64,000 nucleotides of DNA, taken from contig NZ_JAHCDI010000003.1 in NCBI RefSeq assembly GCF_019697375.1, positions 682,001 through 746,000 on the forward strand, read 5' to 3'. Positions 1 through 9,347 of the stretch are shown in pieces (within the stretch, counting starts at the first letter, position 1; every line of letters begins with the position of its first letter). This DNA comes from Micromonospora tarapacensis (lineage in GTDB: Bacteria; Actinomycetota; Actinomycetes; Mycobacteriales; Micromonosporaceae). The translations under genes were made by a program, and so were the position numbers. Below the pieces are notes generated by a model, which worked only from the letters and a program-made list of their open reading frames with translations, was not told the origin of the DNA and did no database searches.

Positions 1-1648
1 GCGACGAGGTGGCCTCGTCCAGGATCAGCACCGCCGGGTCGGCCAGGAAGGCCCGCGCGAAGGCGACCAGCTGCCGCTGGCCGGCGGAGAGCCGTCCGCC
101 GCGCCGTTGCACCTCGGTGGCGTATCCGTCGGGCAGCGCCGCGATGAAGTCGTGTGCGCCGATCGCCCGGGCGGCGGCCTCGACGGCGTCGTCGTCGGCG
201 TCCGGGCGGCCGAACCGGATGTTCTCCGCCACGGTGCCGCCGTACAGGTGCGTCTCCTGGGTCACCAGCACCACCGCCCGGCGCAGTTCGGCGTCGGCCA
301 CCTGACGCAGGTCCACGCCGTCGATGGCGACCGTGCCGGCGGCCGGGTCGTGGAACCGGGCCAGCAGCTTGGCGACGGTGGACTTGCCGGCACCGGTCGG
401 CCCGATCAGTGCGACGGTCTGCCCCGCGGGGACGGTGAGATCCAGCCCGGTGAGGATCGGCGAGTCCGGGCGGTACCCGAACGACACCGCGCGGAACCGG
501 GCGGCGCCGCGTCCCGGGCCGCGAGGCAGTGGCACGGGACGAGCCGGTTCGGCGACCGAGGGCCGCTCGTCGAGCACCCCGGCGAGCTTCTCCAACGCCG
601 CCGTCGCCGACTGTAGGGAGTTGTAGAACTGGCTCAGCTCCTGCATCGGCTCGAAGAACCGGCGCAGGTAGAGCAGAAAGGCCGCGAGCACGCCGACCTC
701 GGTGTCGCCGCCGAGCACCCGGGCGCCGCCGTAGCAGAGCACCACCGCCACGGTCACGTTGCCGATCAGTTTGATGCTCGGCGAGTACGTCGCGATCAGG
801 TGGAACGCGTGCCGGCTGGACCGGCGGTAGTCGTCGTTGACCGCGTCGAAGATCCGCTGGTTGCGCGGCTCCCGGCGGTACGCCTGCACGGCTCGGATGC
901 CGCGCATCGACTCGACGAAGTGGACGATGACCAGGGCCATCGCCTCCCGGGTGTGGCGGTACGCGGCGGCCGATGCGCGGGCGAACCAGCGGGACAGCCG
1001 GAACAGCAGCGGGAAGGCGAGCAGGGTCACCGCGGCCAACGGCAGGTCCAGCCAGAGCAGGATGCCGGCCACCGAGACGATGGTCAGGGCGGCCATCACC
1101 AGCGACTCCACGCCCCCGTCGACCAGTTCGGCGATCGAGTCGATGTCACTCGTCAATCGCGAGATCATCCGGCCCGAGGTGTACCGCTCATGGAAGGCCA
1201 CCGGCAGGCGCAGGAAGTGCGCGTACACCCGCTGGCGCAGGTCGAGCAGGACGGCCTGGCCGATGCGGGCGGAGACGGTGAGGAAACCGCGCCGGGCGGC
1301 GTACTCGATCCCGGTCGCCGCGGCGAACGACACGGCGACGGCGATCAGCGGGCCGGACTCGCCGGCCCGCAACGGCTCGATCGCCCGGTCGATGCCGAGC
1401 ATGACCAGGTACGGCCCGGACATGGCCGCGGCGTTCTGGGTCAGCAGCAGCGCGACCGCGGCGCCCAGCCGGGCGCGGTGCGGACGCAGCACGTCGGCCA
1501 GCAGCACCCGGCTGCGGGCGCGTAGCCGGGCCACCGCCACCGGATCGGTGTCCTCGGCGAGGCTGCGGTCGGCGTGCGGGTCGAGGGCCATTCCCCGCCA
1601 GTGGGTCGGGTCGGAGTCGTTGCCCGGCCTGGCGGTGCCGGCGGTCAC
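1..1648 (-). CDS. ABC exporter half-transporter, subunit B (3' end outside window)
   Basis: A fused membrane domain plus nucleotide-binding domain of the type IV (MsbA/LmrA-like) exporter fold. The GTG start at 1648 overlaps the stop of the upstream subunit by four bases (GTGA), so the two are translationally coupled and probably dimerise. Reading from the start there is a charged N-terminal stretch, a six-helix membrane domain, then Walker A (GPTGAGKST), a degenerate signature (RLSAGQRQ, not LSGGQ) and Walker B with the canonical catalytic Glu (LILDEATS) just before the window edge. The C-terminal H-loop is cut off. The substrate cannot be read from sequence; drug, lipid or peptide export are all possible. 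Family assignment is secure, specificity unknown. Confidence 0.93.
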   Translation of the reverse strand, partial: MTAGTARPGNDSDPTHWRGMALDPHADRSLAEDTDPVAVARLRARSRVLLADVLRPHRARLGAAVALLLTQNAAAMSGPYLVMLGIDRAIEPLRAGESGPLIAVAVSFAAATGIEYAARRGFLTVSARIGQAVLLDLRQRVYAHFLRLPVAFHERYTSGRMISRLTSDIDSIAELVDGGVESLVMAALTIVSVAGILLWLDLPLAAVTLLAFPLLFRLSRWFARASAAAYRHTREAMALVIVHFVESMRGIRAVQAYRREPRNQRIFDAVNDDYRRSSRHAFHLIATYSPSIKLIGNVTVAVVLCYGGARVLGGDTEVGVLAAFLLYLRRFFEPMQELSQFYNSLQSATAALEKLAGVLDERPSVAEPARPVPLPRGPGRGAARFRAVSFGYRPDSPILTGLDLTVPAGQTVALIGPTGAGKSTVAKLLARFHDPAAGTVAIDGVDLRQVADAELRRAVVLVTQETHLYGGTVAENIRFGRPDADDDAVEAAARAIGAHDFIAALPDGYATEVQRRGGRLSAGQRQLVAFARAFLADPAVLILDEATSS

Positions 1649-3492
1649 GAGCGCACCAGTGGGGAGCCGCCGGGTGCCGGACCGGCCGCCGTGCGGGGCG
1701 GACCGGCGGGTCCGCCCGGCCCGGCGGAGAGCACCGCACGGTACGCGGGCACGGTGGCCAGCAACTCGGCGTGCCGGCCGACGGCGGTGATCCGGCCGTG
1801 CTCCAGCAGGGCGACCCGGTCGGCGAGGGCGATGGTGGAGGGGCGGTGCACCACCAGCAGGGCGGTGGTGTTGCGCAGCACCCGTCTCAGCGCCGACTCC
1901 ACCAGTGCCTCGGTGTGCACGTCGAGTGCGGAGAGCGGATCGTCGAGGACGAGCACGGCCGGCCGGACGAGCACTGCCCGGGCCAGCGCGAGCCGTTGCC
2001 GCTGGCCGCCGGAGAGCGACAGGCCCTGCTCGCCGAGCCGGGTGCGCAGCCCCCACGGCAGGTCGTACGCGAACTCGGCCTGGGCCAGCGCGAGAGCGGC
2101 CCGGACCTCGTCGTCGGCGGCGTCGGGCCGGCCCAGGGTCAGGTTCTCCCACACCGACATGGAGAACAGCGTCGGCTCCTCGAAGGCCATCCCGACCAGC
2201 CGGCGCAGCGAGGCCAATCGCAGGTCACGCAGGTCGTGTCCGTCCAGGGTGATCCGGCCCGCCTCGACGTCGTGCAGCCGGGGCACCAGGGAGAGCAGGG
2301 TGCTCTTGCCGCTGCCGGTGGCACCGACCACGGCCAGGGTCTCACCGGGCTCCACGGTCAGGTCGATGCCACGCAGCACCGGGGCGGCGGCACCCGGATA
2401 GCGGAAGCTGACGGCCTCGAAGCGGAGCCGGCCACGTACGGTCGAACGGGCCAGGGCGACGGCGACCGGGGCGTCGACGATGGCCGGGGCGGTGTCCAGG
2501 ACCTCCTGGATCCGGTCGGCGGCGGTGGCCGCCTCCTGCCCGTTGGCGATGATCCAACCCAGCGACTGCACCGGCCAGATCAGCATCAACTGGAGGCTGG
2601 CGAAGGCGACGAGCTGGCCGACGGTCAGCCTCCCGCCGGCGACCGCCGCGGTGCCGGCCACCAGCACGATGCCGAGGGTCAGATTCGGCACCAGGTCGAG
2701 CAGCGCGGAGGTACGGGCGAGCAGCCGCCCCTTGCCCACCCCGGTGTCGTGCAGCGCCCGGGTACCGGCGGCGAATCGGCTGATCATCTGCGGCCCCCGA
2801 CCGTACGCCTTCATGGTGCGCAGGCCCTGCGCGGTCTCCTCGATCAGCGTGGCCACATCGCCCTGCTGGTCCTGCATCCGTCGGGACGCCGCGTGGTAGT
2901 GCCGGCCGAAGCGGCGGGCGATCAGGAACAGTGGCGCCGCGCTGGCGGCGACCAGCAGGCCCAGCGCGGGGTGCAGCCGGATCAGCAGCACCACGACGGC
3001 CAGGTAGGTGACCACGTTGAGGATGAGGAAGAACAGGCCGAAGGAGAGGAATCGGCGCAGCACCGACAGGTCGCTGGTGATCCGGGACAGCAGTTGGCCC
3101 GACGGCCACCGGTCGTGGAAGCTGGCCGGCAGCCGTTGCAGATGGGCATAGACGTCGGCCCGGATGGCCGCCTCCATCGCCACCGAGGACGACGACTGCA
3201 CCCACCGACGAATGAAGATCAGCAGGGCTTCGGCGAGCCCGAGCAGCAGCGCGAGCCCGGCCAGGAGGAACAGTCCGGTCAGGTCCCGTCGCGCAACCGG
3301 ACCGTCGACCACCTGCTGCGCCACCAGTGGTACGGCGATGCCCGCCCCGGTGGCGGCGAGCCCGGCCAGCATCAGCCAGCCGAACTCGACCGCGTGCGGA
3401 CGCAGGTAGTGGCGCAGCTGCCAGAGGTTGCGCAGCGGACGGCGACGGACCTTGCCCCGGTCGGCCGGGCCGCCGTCGCTCCCCGCAGCCAC
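1645..3492 (-). CDS. ABC exporter half-transporter, subunit A (degenerate catalytic site)
   Basis: A 615-residue fused membrane/ATPase half-transporter, first gene of a two-gene unit with the subunit that follows it (GTGA overlap). The N-terminal ~320 residues are the six-helix domain. The ATPase domain has Walker A (GATGSGKST), a perfect signature (LSLSGGQRQR) and an H-loop His (VVHRPST), but Walker B reads VLVLDDP: the catalytic Glu is Asp. The partner has the reverse defect (good Glu, poor signature). Together they would form one consensus and one degenerate ATP site, as in heterodimeric exporters such as BmrCD or TM287/288. Substrate unknown. Confidence 0.94.
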   Translation of the reverse strand: MAAGSDGGPADRGKVRRRPLRNLWQLRHYLRPHAVEFGWLMLAGLAATGAGIAVPLVAQQVVDGPVARRDLTGLFLLAGLALLLGLAEALLIFIRRWVQSSSSVAMEAAIRADVYAHLQRLPASFHDRWPSGQLLSRITSDLSVLRRFLSFGLFFLILNVVTYLAVVVLLIRLHPALGLLVAASAAPLFLIARRFGRHYHAASRRMQDQQGDVATLIEETAQGLRTMKAYGRGPQMISRFAAGTRALHDTGVGKGRLLARTSALLDLVPNLTLGIVLVAGTAAVAGGRLTVGQLVAFASLQLMLIWPVQSLGWIIANGQEAATAADRIQEVLDTAPAIVDAPVAVALARSTVRGRLRFEAVSFRYPGAAAPVLRGIDLTVEPGETLAVVGATGSGKSTLLSLVPRLHDVEAGRITLDGHDLRDLRLASLRRLVGMAFEEPTLFSMSVWENLTLGRPDAADDEVRAALALAQAEFAYDLPWGLRTRLGEQGLSLSGGQRQRLALARAVLVRPAVLVLDDPLSALDVHTEALVESALRRVLRNTTALLVVHRPSTIALADRVALLEHGRITAVGRHAELLATVPAYRAVLSAGPGGPAGPPRTAAGPAPGGSPLVRS

Positions 3493-3656
3493 TACCCGAC
3501 GGTAGCTGCAATCGGGAGCGCCGCCGCTGTCAGCTTGCTGTCAACAGAGCCGACTCCGCACCCGATCCCGGGCCACACCCCGTGGCCCGCATCCCGCGTC
3601 TCGTGGCCCGTGACAGTGGGTGCTGGACAAGCCCTCGGTCGGTCACCGACTCCACG

Positions 3657-3783
3657 CGCTTTGCTCTGCTTCAACCCACGCAACGGTCACCCTCCGTACC
3701 GGATGGCAGGCCCTGGTCCGTCTCGCTAGCGACACGTCGCCGCTGCTCAGCGGTGGTTGCGTGGAGTGAAGCAGAGCAAAGCG
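3657..3783. repeat. Dispersed inverted-repeat element, copy 1
   Basis: Two 28-base arms at 3657-3684 and 3756-3783 are inverted copies with two mismatches. The left arm contains CTTTGCTCTGCTTCAACCCA and the right arm is its complement. The loop is 71 bases. A second element with the same arm sequence but a much shorter loop lies at 34043-34108, so this is a family and not a chance hairpin. It fills the 379-base gap between the divergent ABC-subunit and ogt transcription units, where I find no coding sequence. Possible roles are transcription termination, RNA processing or a REP/MITE-like element. Confidence 0.8.
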
Positions 3784-3871
3784 TTTGCCTGGAAACCACC
3801 CGCTCGCCGGCTGTGCCGCGCGAGTCGTCGCGCACAGTGACGGTCGCTGAGGGTGGCCGCTGTGCACCGGC

Positions 3872-4399
3872 CTAGCCGAGTCGTTCGTGATCGAGGAGCC
3901 AGCGTTTCACGGGCAGCCCCCAGCGGTAGCCACCGAGCGCCCCGTCGGTACGCAGCACCCGGTGACAGGGGACGAAGAGGGCGGCGGCGTTGCGGGCACA
4001 GGCCGCCGCCGCTGCGCGCACGGCGGCCGGGCGGCCGGCCAGTGCGGCGTACCCGGTGTACGTGATCGGCTCACCCGGCTTCACGTCGCGTAGCACCTGC
4101 CAGGCGTGGGACATGAACGCACCGCCGGTGTGCTGCTCGACCGGGACGTCGTCGATGGCGTCCAGGTCGCCGCCGAGGTACCCGGCCACGGCCGCGGTGA
4201 TCGGGCCGAGTTCCGGCTGCTGCCGCGGCTCGCCGCGCAAGCTCGGGTGCACCAGCGGCAGCAGGCTCGCCGGTTCGGCGGTGAAGCCGGCGGCCCGCAC
4301 CGCGCCGTCCGGCCCGGCGAGGATGGCGAACGGCCCGACGGGCGTGCCGACGACTGCGCTGTCGATCGTGCCGCGCACGGCGCTGTTCCTACTGTTCAC
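3872..4399 (-). CDS. ogt: Methylated-DNA--protein-cysteine methyltransferase
   Basis: A suicide DNA-repair protein that transfers the methyl group of O6-methylguanine to its own Cys. The 175-residue product has the active-site motif PCHRV with the acceptor at about Cys145, preceded by the conserved ITYTGYA and GRPAAVRA helix-turn-helix region. The GTG start at 4399 follows a GGAGA ribosome site. It lies 20 bases after the stop of the Ada-AlkA gene, so the two alkylation-repair genes form an operon. The ribosome site and start sit inside a 15-base direct repeat of the end of the upstream gene. Confidence 0.95.
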   Translation of the reverse strand: MNSRNSAVRGTIDSAVVGTPVGPFAILAGPDGAVRAAGFTAEPASLLPLVHPSLRGEPRQQPELGPITAAVAGYLGGDLDAIDDVPVEQHTGGAFMSHAWQVLRDVKPGEPITYTGYAALAGRPAAVRAAAAACARNAAALFVPCHRVLRTDGALGGYRWGLPVKRWLLDHERLG

Positions 4400-4419
4400 G
4401 CTGATCTCCAGATTCGGAA

Positions 4420-5862
4420 TTACGCTGATCTCCAGAGGCGGAGCACCGCGTACGAGCGCCAGGGGCGCCAGCGGGCGGCGTACTCGTCAAGGTTTTTCGG
4501 GTCGTCGGGTAGGCCGAGCGCGGTGGCGCCCCGGCGCACCGCGAGGTCGGTGGCGAGGAACACGTCCGGGTCGCCGAGCGCACGCATCGCCAGGTAGCCC
4601 GCCGTCCACGGGCCGATGCCCGGGATCGCGGTCAGTTGTCGCGCCGTCTCTGCCCGATCCCCGCCCGGTTCCAGGTCGAGCCGCCCGTCGGCGACCACCC
4701 GGGCCAGCGCTCGGATCGTCTCCCGCCGTCCCACCGGCATCCGGAACCCGGAATCCGGCGCCGCCAACACCTCCTCGGCAGTGACGAACCCCCGCAGTTG
4801 CCGCCGATCACGACTTCGGTCGGGGGTGGGAAGGGTCATGGTGGAGAGGAGGTGGCTGATGGTGGTGCGGGCCGAGGTCAGGGAAACCTGCTGGGTGGCG
4901 ATGGCGCGGACGGCCATCTCGAAGCCGTCCACCGCGCGGGGGACGCGTACCCCGGGCTCGGCGGCGACGGCGGGGGCCAGCGCCGGGTCGGCGCCGAGCG
5001 TCTGGTCGACGGCGACCGGGTCCGCGTCGAGGTCGAACAGGCGCCGGCAGCGGGCCACGGCCGGGGCCAGGTCGCGTAGGTCGGTCAGGCGCAGTGTCGC
5101 CGCCACGTACCCCGCCACCGGGGTCAGGGCCGCCTCGGCGGTGCCGTGCGGCAACCGGAGGCCGCGGCGGTACGTCCCGTCGATCACCTCGTCCACTTGC
5201 GGCAGCGCGCGCCGGCCGAGGAAGTCGAGCAGTGCGGCGGCGTGCAACGGCGGGCGGTACGCCAACCGCAGGGAGACCGTGCCCGCGCCGCCCGCCACGG
5301 TTCCCCGCGCGGTACGCAGTTGGGACGGCGACGCACCATAGACCTCGCGGACGGTGTCGTTGAACTGCCGGACGCTGCCGAACCCGGCGGCGAACGCGAT
5401 CTCGGCCAGGCCGAGCCCGGTGGTCTCGATCAGGGTGCGGGCGGTCTGCGCCCGCTGGGCACGGGCCAACGCCAGCGGCCCCGCCCCGACCTCCGCCCGC
5501 AGCATCCGGTGCAGGTGCCGCTCGGTGTAGCCGAGCCGGGCGGCCAACCCGGGCACCCCGTCGCGATCCACCACCCCGTCCGTGATCAACCGCATCGCCC
5601 GGGCCACCACGTCGGCGCGTACGTCCCACTGCGGTGACCCCGGGGAGGCGTCCGGGCGGCAACGGCGGCAGGCCCGCAGGCCGGCGCGCTGGGCCGCGGC
5701 CGACGACGGGAAGAAACGTACGTTCTGCCGCTTCGGGGTCATCGCCGGGCAGGACGGCCGGCAGTAGATCCCGGTCGAGGTCACGCCGGTGAAGAACCAG
5801 CCGTCGAACCGCTGGTCGCGGCTGTCGACGGCCCGGTAACACCGCTCGAAGTCCAGTTCCAC
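4420..5862 (-). CDS. alkA: Ada-type methyl-sensor / AlkA DNA-3-methyladenine glycosylase II fusion
   Basis: A 480-residue fusion for alkylation repair. Residues ~1-75 are the Ada zinc domain, with four Cys ligands at about 34, 38, 65 and 68; Cys34 is also the methylphosphotriester acceptor. Next is an AraC-type helix-turn-helix (~80-180), then the AlkA glycosylase: an AlkA N-terminal domain (~190-270) and a helix-hairpin-helix core with PGIGPWTAGY and the catalytic Asp in FLATDLAVRR. This domain order is common in actinobacteria. It probably both senses methylated DNA and excises 3-methyladenine. The GTG at 5862 is chosen because the Ada domain begins at once (ELDFERCYRAV); the frame stays open to 5949. 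Confidence 0.93.
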   Translation of the reverse strand: MELDFERCYRAVDSRDQRFDGWFFTGVTSTGIYCRPSCPAMTPKRQNVRFFPSSAAAQRAGLRACRRCRPDASPGSPQWDVRADVVARAMRLITDGVVDRDGVPGLAARLGYTERHLHRMLRAEVGAGPLALARAQRAQTARTLIETTGLGLAEIAFAAGFGSVRQFNDTVREVYGASPSQLRTARGTVAGGAGTVSLRLAYRPPLHAAALLDFLGRRALPQVDEVIDGTYRRGLRLPHGTAEAALTPVAGYVAATLRLTDLRDLAPAVARCRRLFDLDADPVAVDQTLGADPALAPAVAAEPGVRVPRAVDGFEMAVRAIATQQVSLTSARTTISHLLSTMTLPTPDRSRDRRQLRGFVTAEEVLAAPDSGFRMPVGRRETIRALARVVADGRLDLEPGGDRAETARQLTAIPGIGPWTAGYLAMRALGDPDVFLATDLAVRRGATALGLPDDPKNLDEYAARWRPWRSYAVLRLWRSA

Positions 5863-5929
5863 AACACCGATGATGCGCCCGTCCCCGACTCCCCGGCTGG
5901 CGGAATTCGGACCCCACGCCACCGTTCGC

Positions 5930-6000
5930 CGATCATGGAGTTGTGGCACCTCGCAAAGGCCGCGTCACACCTCAGGTCGGGCGCCACAACTCCATGATCG
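5930..6000. repeat. Perfect 18-bp inverted repeat, 35-bp loop
   Basis: CGATCATGGAGTTGTGGC at 5930-5947 is perfectly repeated in inverse orientation at 5983-6000. It lies upstream of the Ada-AlkA start and just before a G-rich tract. A related, less perfect copy (GATCATGAAGTTGGC arms) lies at 10719-10773, also in a non-coding gap. It looks like a dispersed palindromic element; a transcription-factor operator is the alternative. Confidence 0.75.
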
Positions 6001-6003
6001 CCA

Positions 6004-6047
6004 GGGGTGGGGGTGGGGGTGGGGTGGGGTGGGGGTGGGGGTGGGGA
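6004..6047 (+). repeat. G-rich tract of GGGG(G)T units, potential G-quadruplex
   Basis: About 44 bases made almost only of four- or five-G runs separated by single T residues (eight runs). It sits 55 bases upstream of the start of the next gene on the + strand. By sequence rule it can form an intramolecular G-quadruplex; whether it does in the cell is not shown. Confidence 0.8.
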
Positions 6048-6101
6048 AGTGTCGGTTGTGGTGGGTAGCGTGCGGCCACCAACTCAAGAAGGGGTGCGGC
6101 G

Positions 6102-6587
6102 ATGGTGAGCGCGGTGGGTCCGGCGGCGGCGTCGGAGCACGGGGAGCCCTTGCCGGAGGGGACAGCGGTCCAACGCCTCTTCGACCGGATGCGCGCGGTC
6201 GCGCCCGCCGCCGTCGGTGCCATCGAGCGCGACCGCGCCGGCGACCCGGGCCGCGCCTTCGGGGACACCGCCTGTGGCCGGCTGGTGCGTTCGCTGGATC
6301 ACGACGGCATCCGGGCGCTGGGCATGTGGGTGCACCACTGGTGCATGCGCTTCTACGACGACGACACGCGGGTCGCGCTGCGGCTGCTCCGGGAGATCGC
6401 CGGCCGTCCGGCGCTGGGCTGGACGGCCGACGAGGTGCACTGGATGCTCCGGGAGTCGCAGCACGCCGGGCCGGCCGCCGCCGCACGATTCACGCTGCCG
6501 CTGGCCGCCGCCGCCGAACTCGCACCCGGTGCCCTCCGGATCGACATGCTGGTGCCCCGCCAGCCGGGGCGGCACCGCGATCGGTGA
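6102..6587 (+). CDS. Conserved-looking hypothetical protein
   Basis: A 161-residue protein I do not recognise. ATG at 6102 is preceded by a good ribosome site (AAGAAGGGG). Codon use is typical of the window, and the sequence is mostly alpha-helical and soluble, with no signal peptide or membrane segment. It has an unusual Trp/His/Cys cluster near residues 76-82 (WVHHWCMRFY) followed by an Asp triplet. The C-terminus is Arg/His rich. It stands alone between a repeat region and ychF. Coding status is well supported; function unknown. Confidence 0.65.
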   Translation: MVSAVGPAAASEHGEPLPEGTAVQRLFDRMRAVAPAAVGAIERDRAGDPGRAFGDTACGRLVRSLDHDGIRALGMWVHHWCMRFYDDDTRVALRLLREIAGRPALGWTADEVHWMLRESQHAGPAAAARFTLPLAAAAELAPGALRIDMLVPRQPGRHRDR

Positions 6588-6695
6588 CGGTCCAGCTGCT
6601 CGACACGCCGTTCACCGGGCAGCTGACTCGTCCGCTTCGCGACGCCGGGCCGCGCCGCGGTGAGCCTGCCTGCCGACGGCCGCCCGGTGGCGGCG

Positions 6696-6709
6696 TAGGC
6701 TGGCTGGTC

Positions 6710-6712
<3 letters not shown>
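6696..6712 (+). promoter_or_regulatory. -10 box giving probable leaderless ychF mRNA
   Basis: TAGGCT at 6696-6701 lies eight bases before the GTG start, and no ribosome site is present. This is the typical layout of actinobacterial leaderless transcripts. Confidence 0.55.
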
Positions 6713-7795
<1,083 letters not shown>

Positions 7796-7856
7796 CGGTC
7801 GCCCGTTGGCGACGGCCCCTCGAAGCGATTTGCCCGGCGGCCAGCGAGTCCGAGGG

Positions 7857-8388
7857 TCAGCCGGTGCGCAGGGCGTCGTCGACGCCGGTCTCACGCGGGC
7901 CGAGGTGCGCCGGGTCGCGGCCGGAGAGCACGTCCAGCGCGGCCTTGAGACCGGCGCCGTACTCCCGGGTGGAGCTGACCCGCCAGGTGCGGGGGTTCAG
8001 TTCCCGCGCCGTCTCGTCGCCGACGCCGTTGGCCTCGACGCCGAGGTGCCGGCAGACCGTGACGGCGCGGGCCAGGTGGAAAGACTGGGTCACCACCGTG
8101 GCCCGATCCACGCCGAAGATCCGCTTCGCGCGGGCACACGAGTCGTACGTGTCGAAGCCGGCACAGTCCAGCACCACCTTGTCGCCGGGCACGCCCCGGT
8201 CGACGAGCCAGCGTCGCATCGCCTCCGGTTCGTTGTACTCGTGGCGCGCATTTTGTCGCCGGAGACCAGGATCGCCCCGACTTTGCCGGTGGCGTACAGC
8301 TCGCGGGCGATCTCCAGTCGGGCGCTGAGGAACGGCGACGGGGTGCCGTCGGGCTGGACCCGGGTGCCCAGCACCAGGTGGGGGTGGC
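7857..8388 (-). pseudogene. DUF218 (SanA/YdcF-like) gene remnant, N-truncated and frameshifted
   Basis: The remaining protein matches the vancomycin-sensitivity/YdcF group of DUF218 proteins, which act in the envelope. Recognisable parts are LGTRVQPDGTPSPFL, ILVSGD, EYNEPEAMRRWLVDRGVP, FDTYDSCARAKRIFGV and VVTQSFHLARA. The usual N-terminal ~60 residues with the membrane anchor are absent: the homology begins five bases beyond the stop of the neighbouring methyltransferase. The frame also changes near 8250, at GACAAAATGCG. Loss of the anchor plus a frameshift argues for a true pseudogene rather than only a sequencing error. Confidence 0.75.
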
Positions 8389-8392
8389 GCGG

Positions 8393-9125
8393 TCAGGCGA
8401 GGCGGTAGACGGAGATGTGGGCGGTGCTGTCCGGGCCGAAGGGCGTGCGATCCCAGTCGGCGAACCGCTCGGCCAGGCGGAACCCGGCCCTGCCGGCCAT
8501 CTCGTCGATCTGGTCGGGCCACATGTACCGCATGGCGAACGGGTGCAGGTGCACGGCCCGTGCCGTCGAATGTGATGGTCTGCCGGAGGAACGTCTGCGC
8601 CTCGCGGTCGTAGCGGTGCAGCCGGATGGTGGCCGAGTCCTCGGTCACCTCCCGCATCCGGACCTGCTCGTCTCGGTCGAAGTTCGCCGGGTCGGGCACG
8701 TACGTCTCGATGACGAACGCACCCCCGGGCTCCAGCACCCGTGCGACGTTGCGGAAACAGTCCGCCTGCCGCTCGGCCCGCACCAGGTTGAACAGGGTGT
8801 TGAAGATCAGGTACGCCATCCGGTAGGTCCCGGTAACCGGTACGTCCGCCATGTCGCCGATGGCGACCGGGATGTCGCTGCCGCCGGGCTTGGCGCGCAG
8901 CTTCGCCACCATCTCCGGCGACGCCTCGACCCCTGCCACGGCGATGCCGCGGGCGGCCAGCGGCAGGGCAACCCGGCCGGTGCCGATGGCGAGCTCCAGC
9001 GCCGGACCGTCCCCGACGAGGTCGGCGAGGAACTCCACCGCCGCCGCCGGATCGGGGTTACCGGGCAGGTCGTAGGTGTCGGCCCACATCCGGCCGAAGT
9101 GCCCCGGGTCGTCGAAGACCGACAT
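8393..9125 (-). pseudogene. Class I SAM-dependent methyltransferase, frameshifted near 8555
   Basis: The N-terminal ~190 residues form a Rossmann methyltransferase: ALELAIGTGRVALPLA (SAM-binding motif I), VAGVEASPEMV (motif II) and GGAFVIETYVPD. The frame breaks at about 8553-8561. The other frame restores a normal C-terminus (HLHPFAMRYMWPDQI ... TAHISVYRLA) ending at 8393. ATG at 9125 has a GGAGG ribosome site six bases upstream. The substrate is unknown. It could be a working gene with a sequencing error, but the repair is less obvious here than for other frameshifts in the window, and the adjoining DUF218 gene is truly damaged. Confidence 0.65.
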
Positions 9126-9143
9126 CAGCGGCCTCCGTCGGTG

Positions 9144-9254
9144 CTACCGGCGCCGCGCGGCGCCCTCTCCGATGATGTCCACGTACGCACGAAGCCTCGA
9201 TTCGACGGGGTTGACGCTGACTGCTCGCTGGACGGGCGTCGTGGCGTGCCTCAT
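9144..9254 (-). CDS. Possible 36-residue small protein upstream of methyltransferase
   Basis: ATG at 9254 is preceded by AAGGGAG at good spacing, and the frame ends at TAG 9144. A GGAGG site for the methyltransferase begins soon after, which would make a two-gene operon. The peptide starts MRHATTPVQRAV, is basic at the C-terminus (AARRR) and has no recognised domain. It could instead be a leader peptide or chance. Confidence 0.35.
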   Translation of the reverse strand: MRHATTPVQRAVSVNPVESRLRAYVDIIGEGAARRR

Positions 9255-9347
9255 GTCGTTCGCTCCCTTCGTTCGGCTGGCCGTGAGTCAACCGGCCTCG
9301 ATGGCTCTGGGCAAGCGGATATCGACTTCGCCCCAGGGCAGGGCTGC

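Noticed and set aside
7857..9125. A single 422-residue fusion protein on the minus strand
   Set aside because: It combines a methyltransferase N-terminus, an out-of-frame middle and a DUF218 C-terminus. The middle has no sense as protein, and the other frame there carries a normal methyltransferase end.
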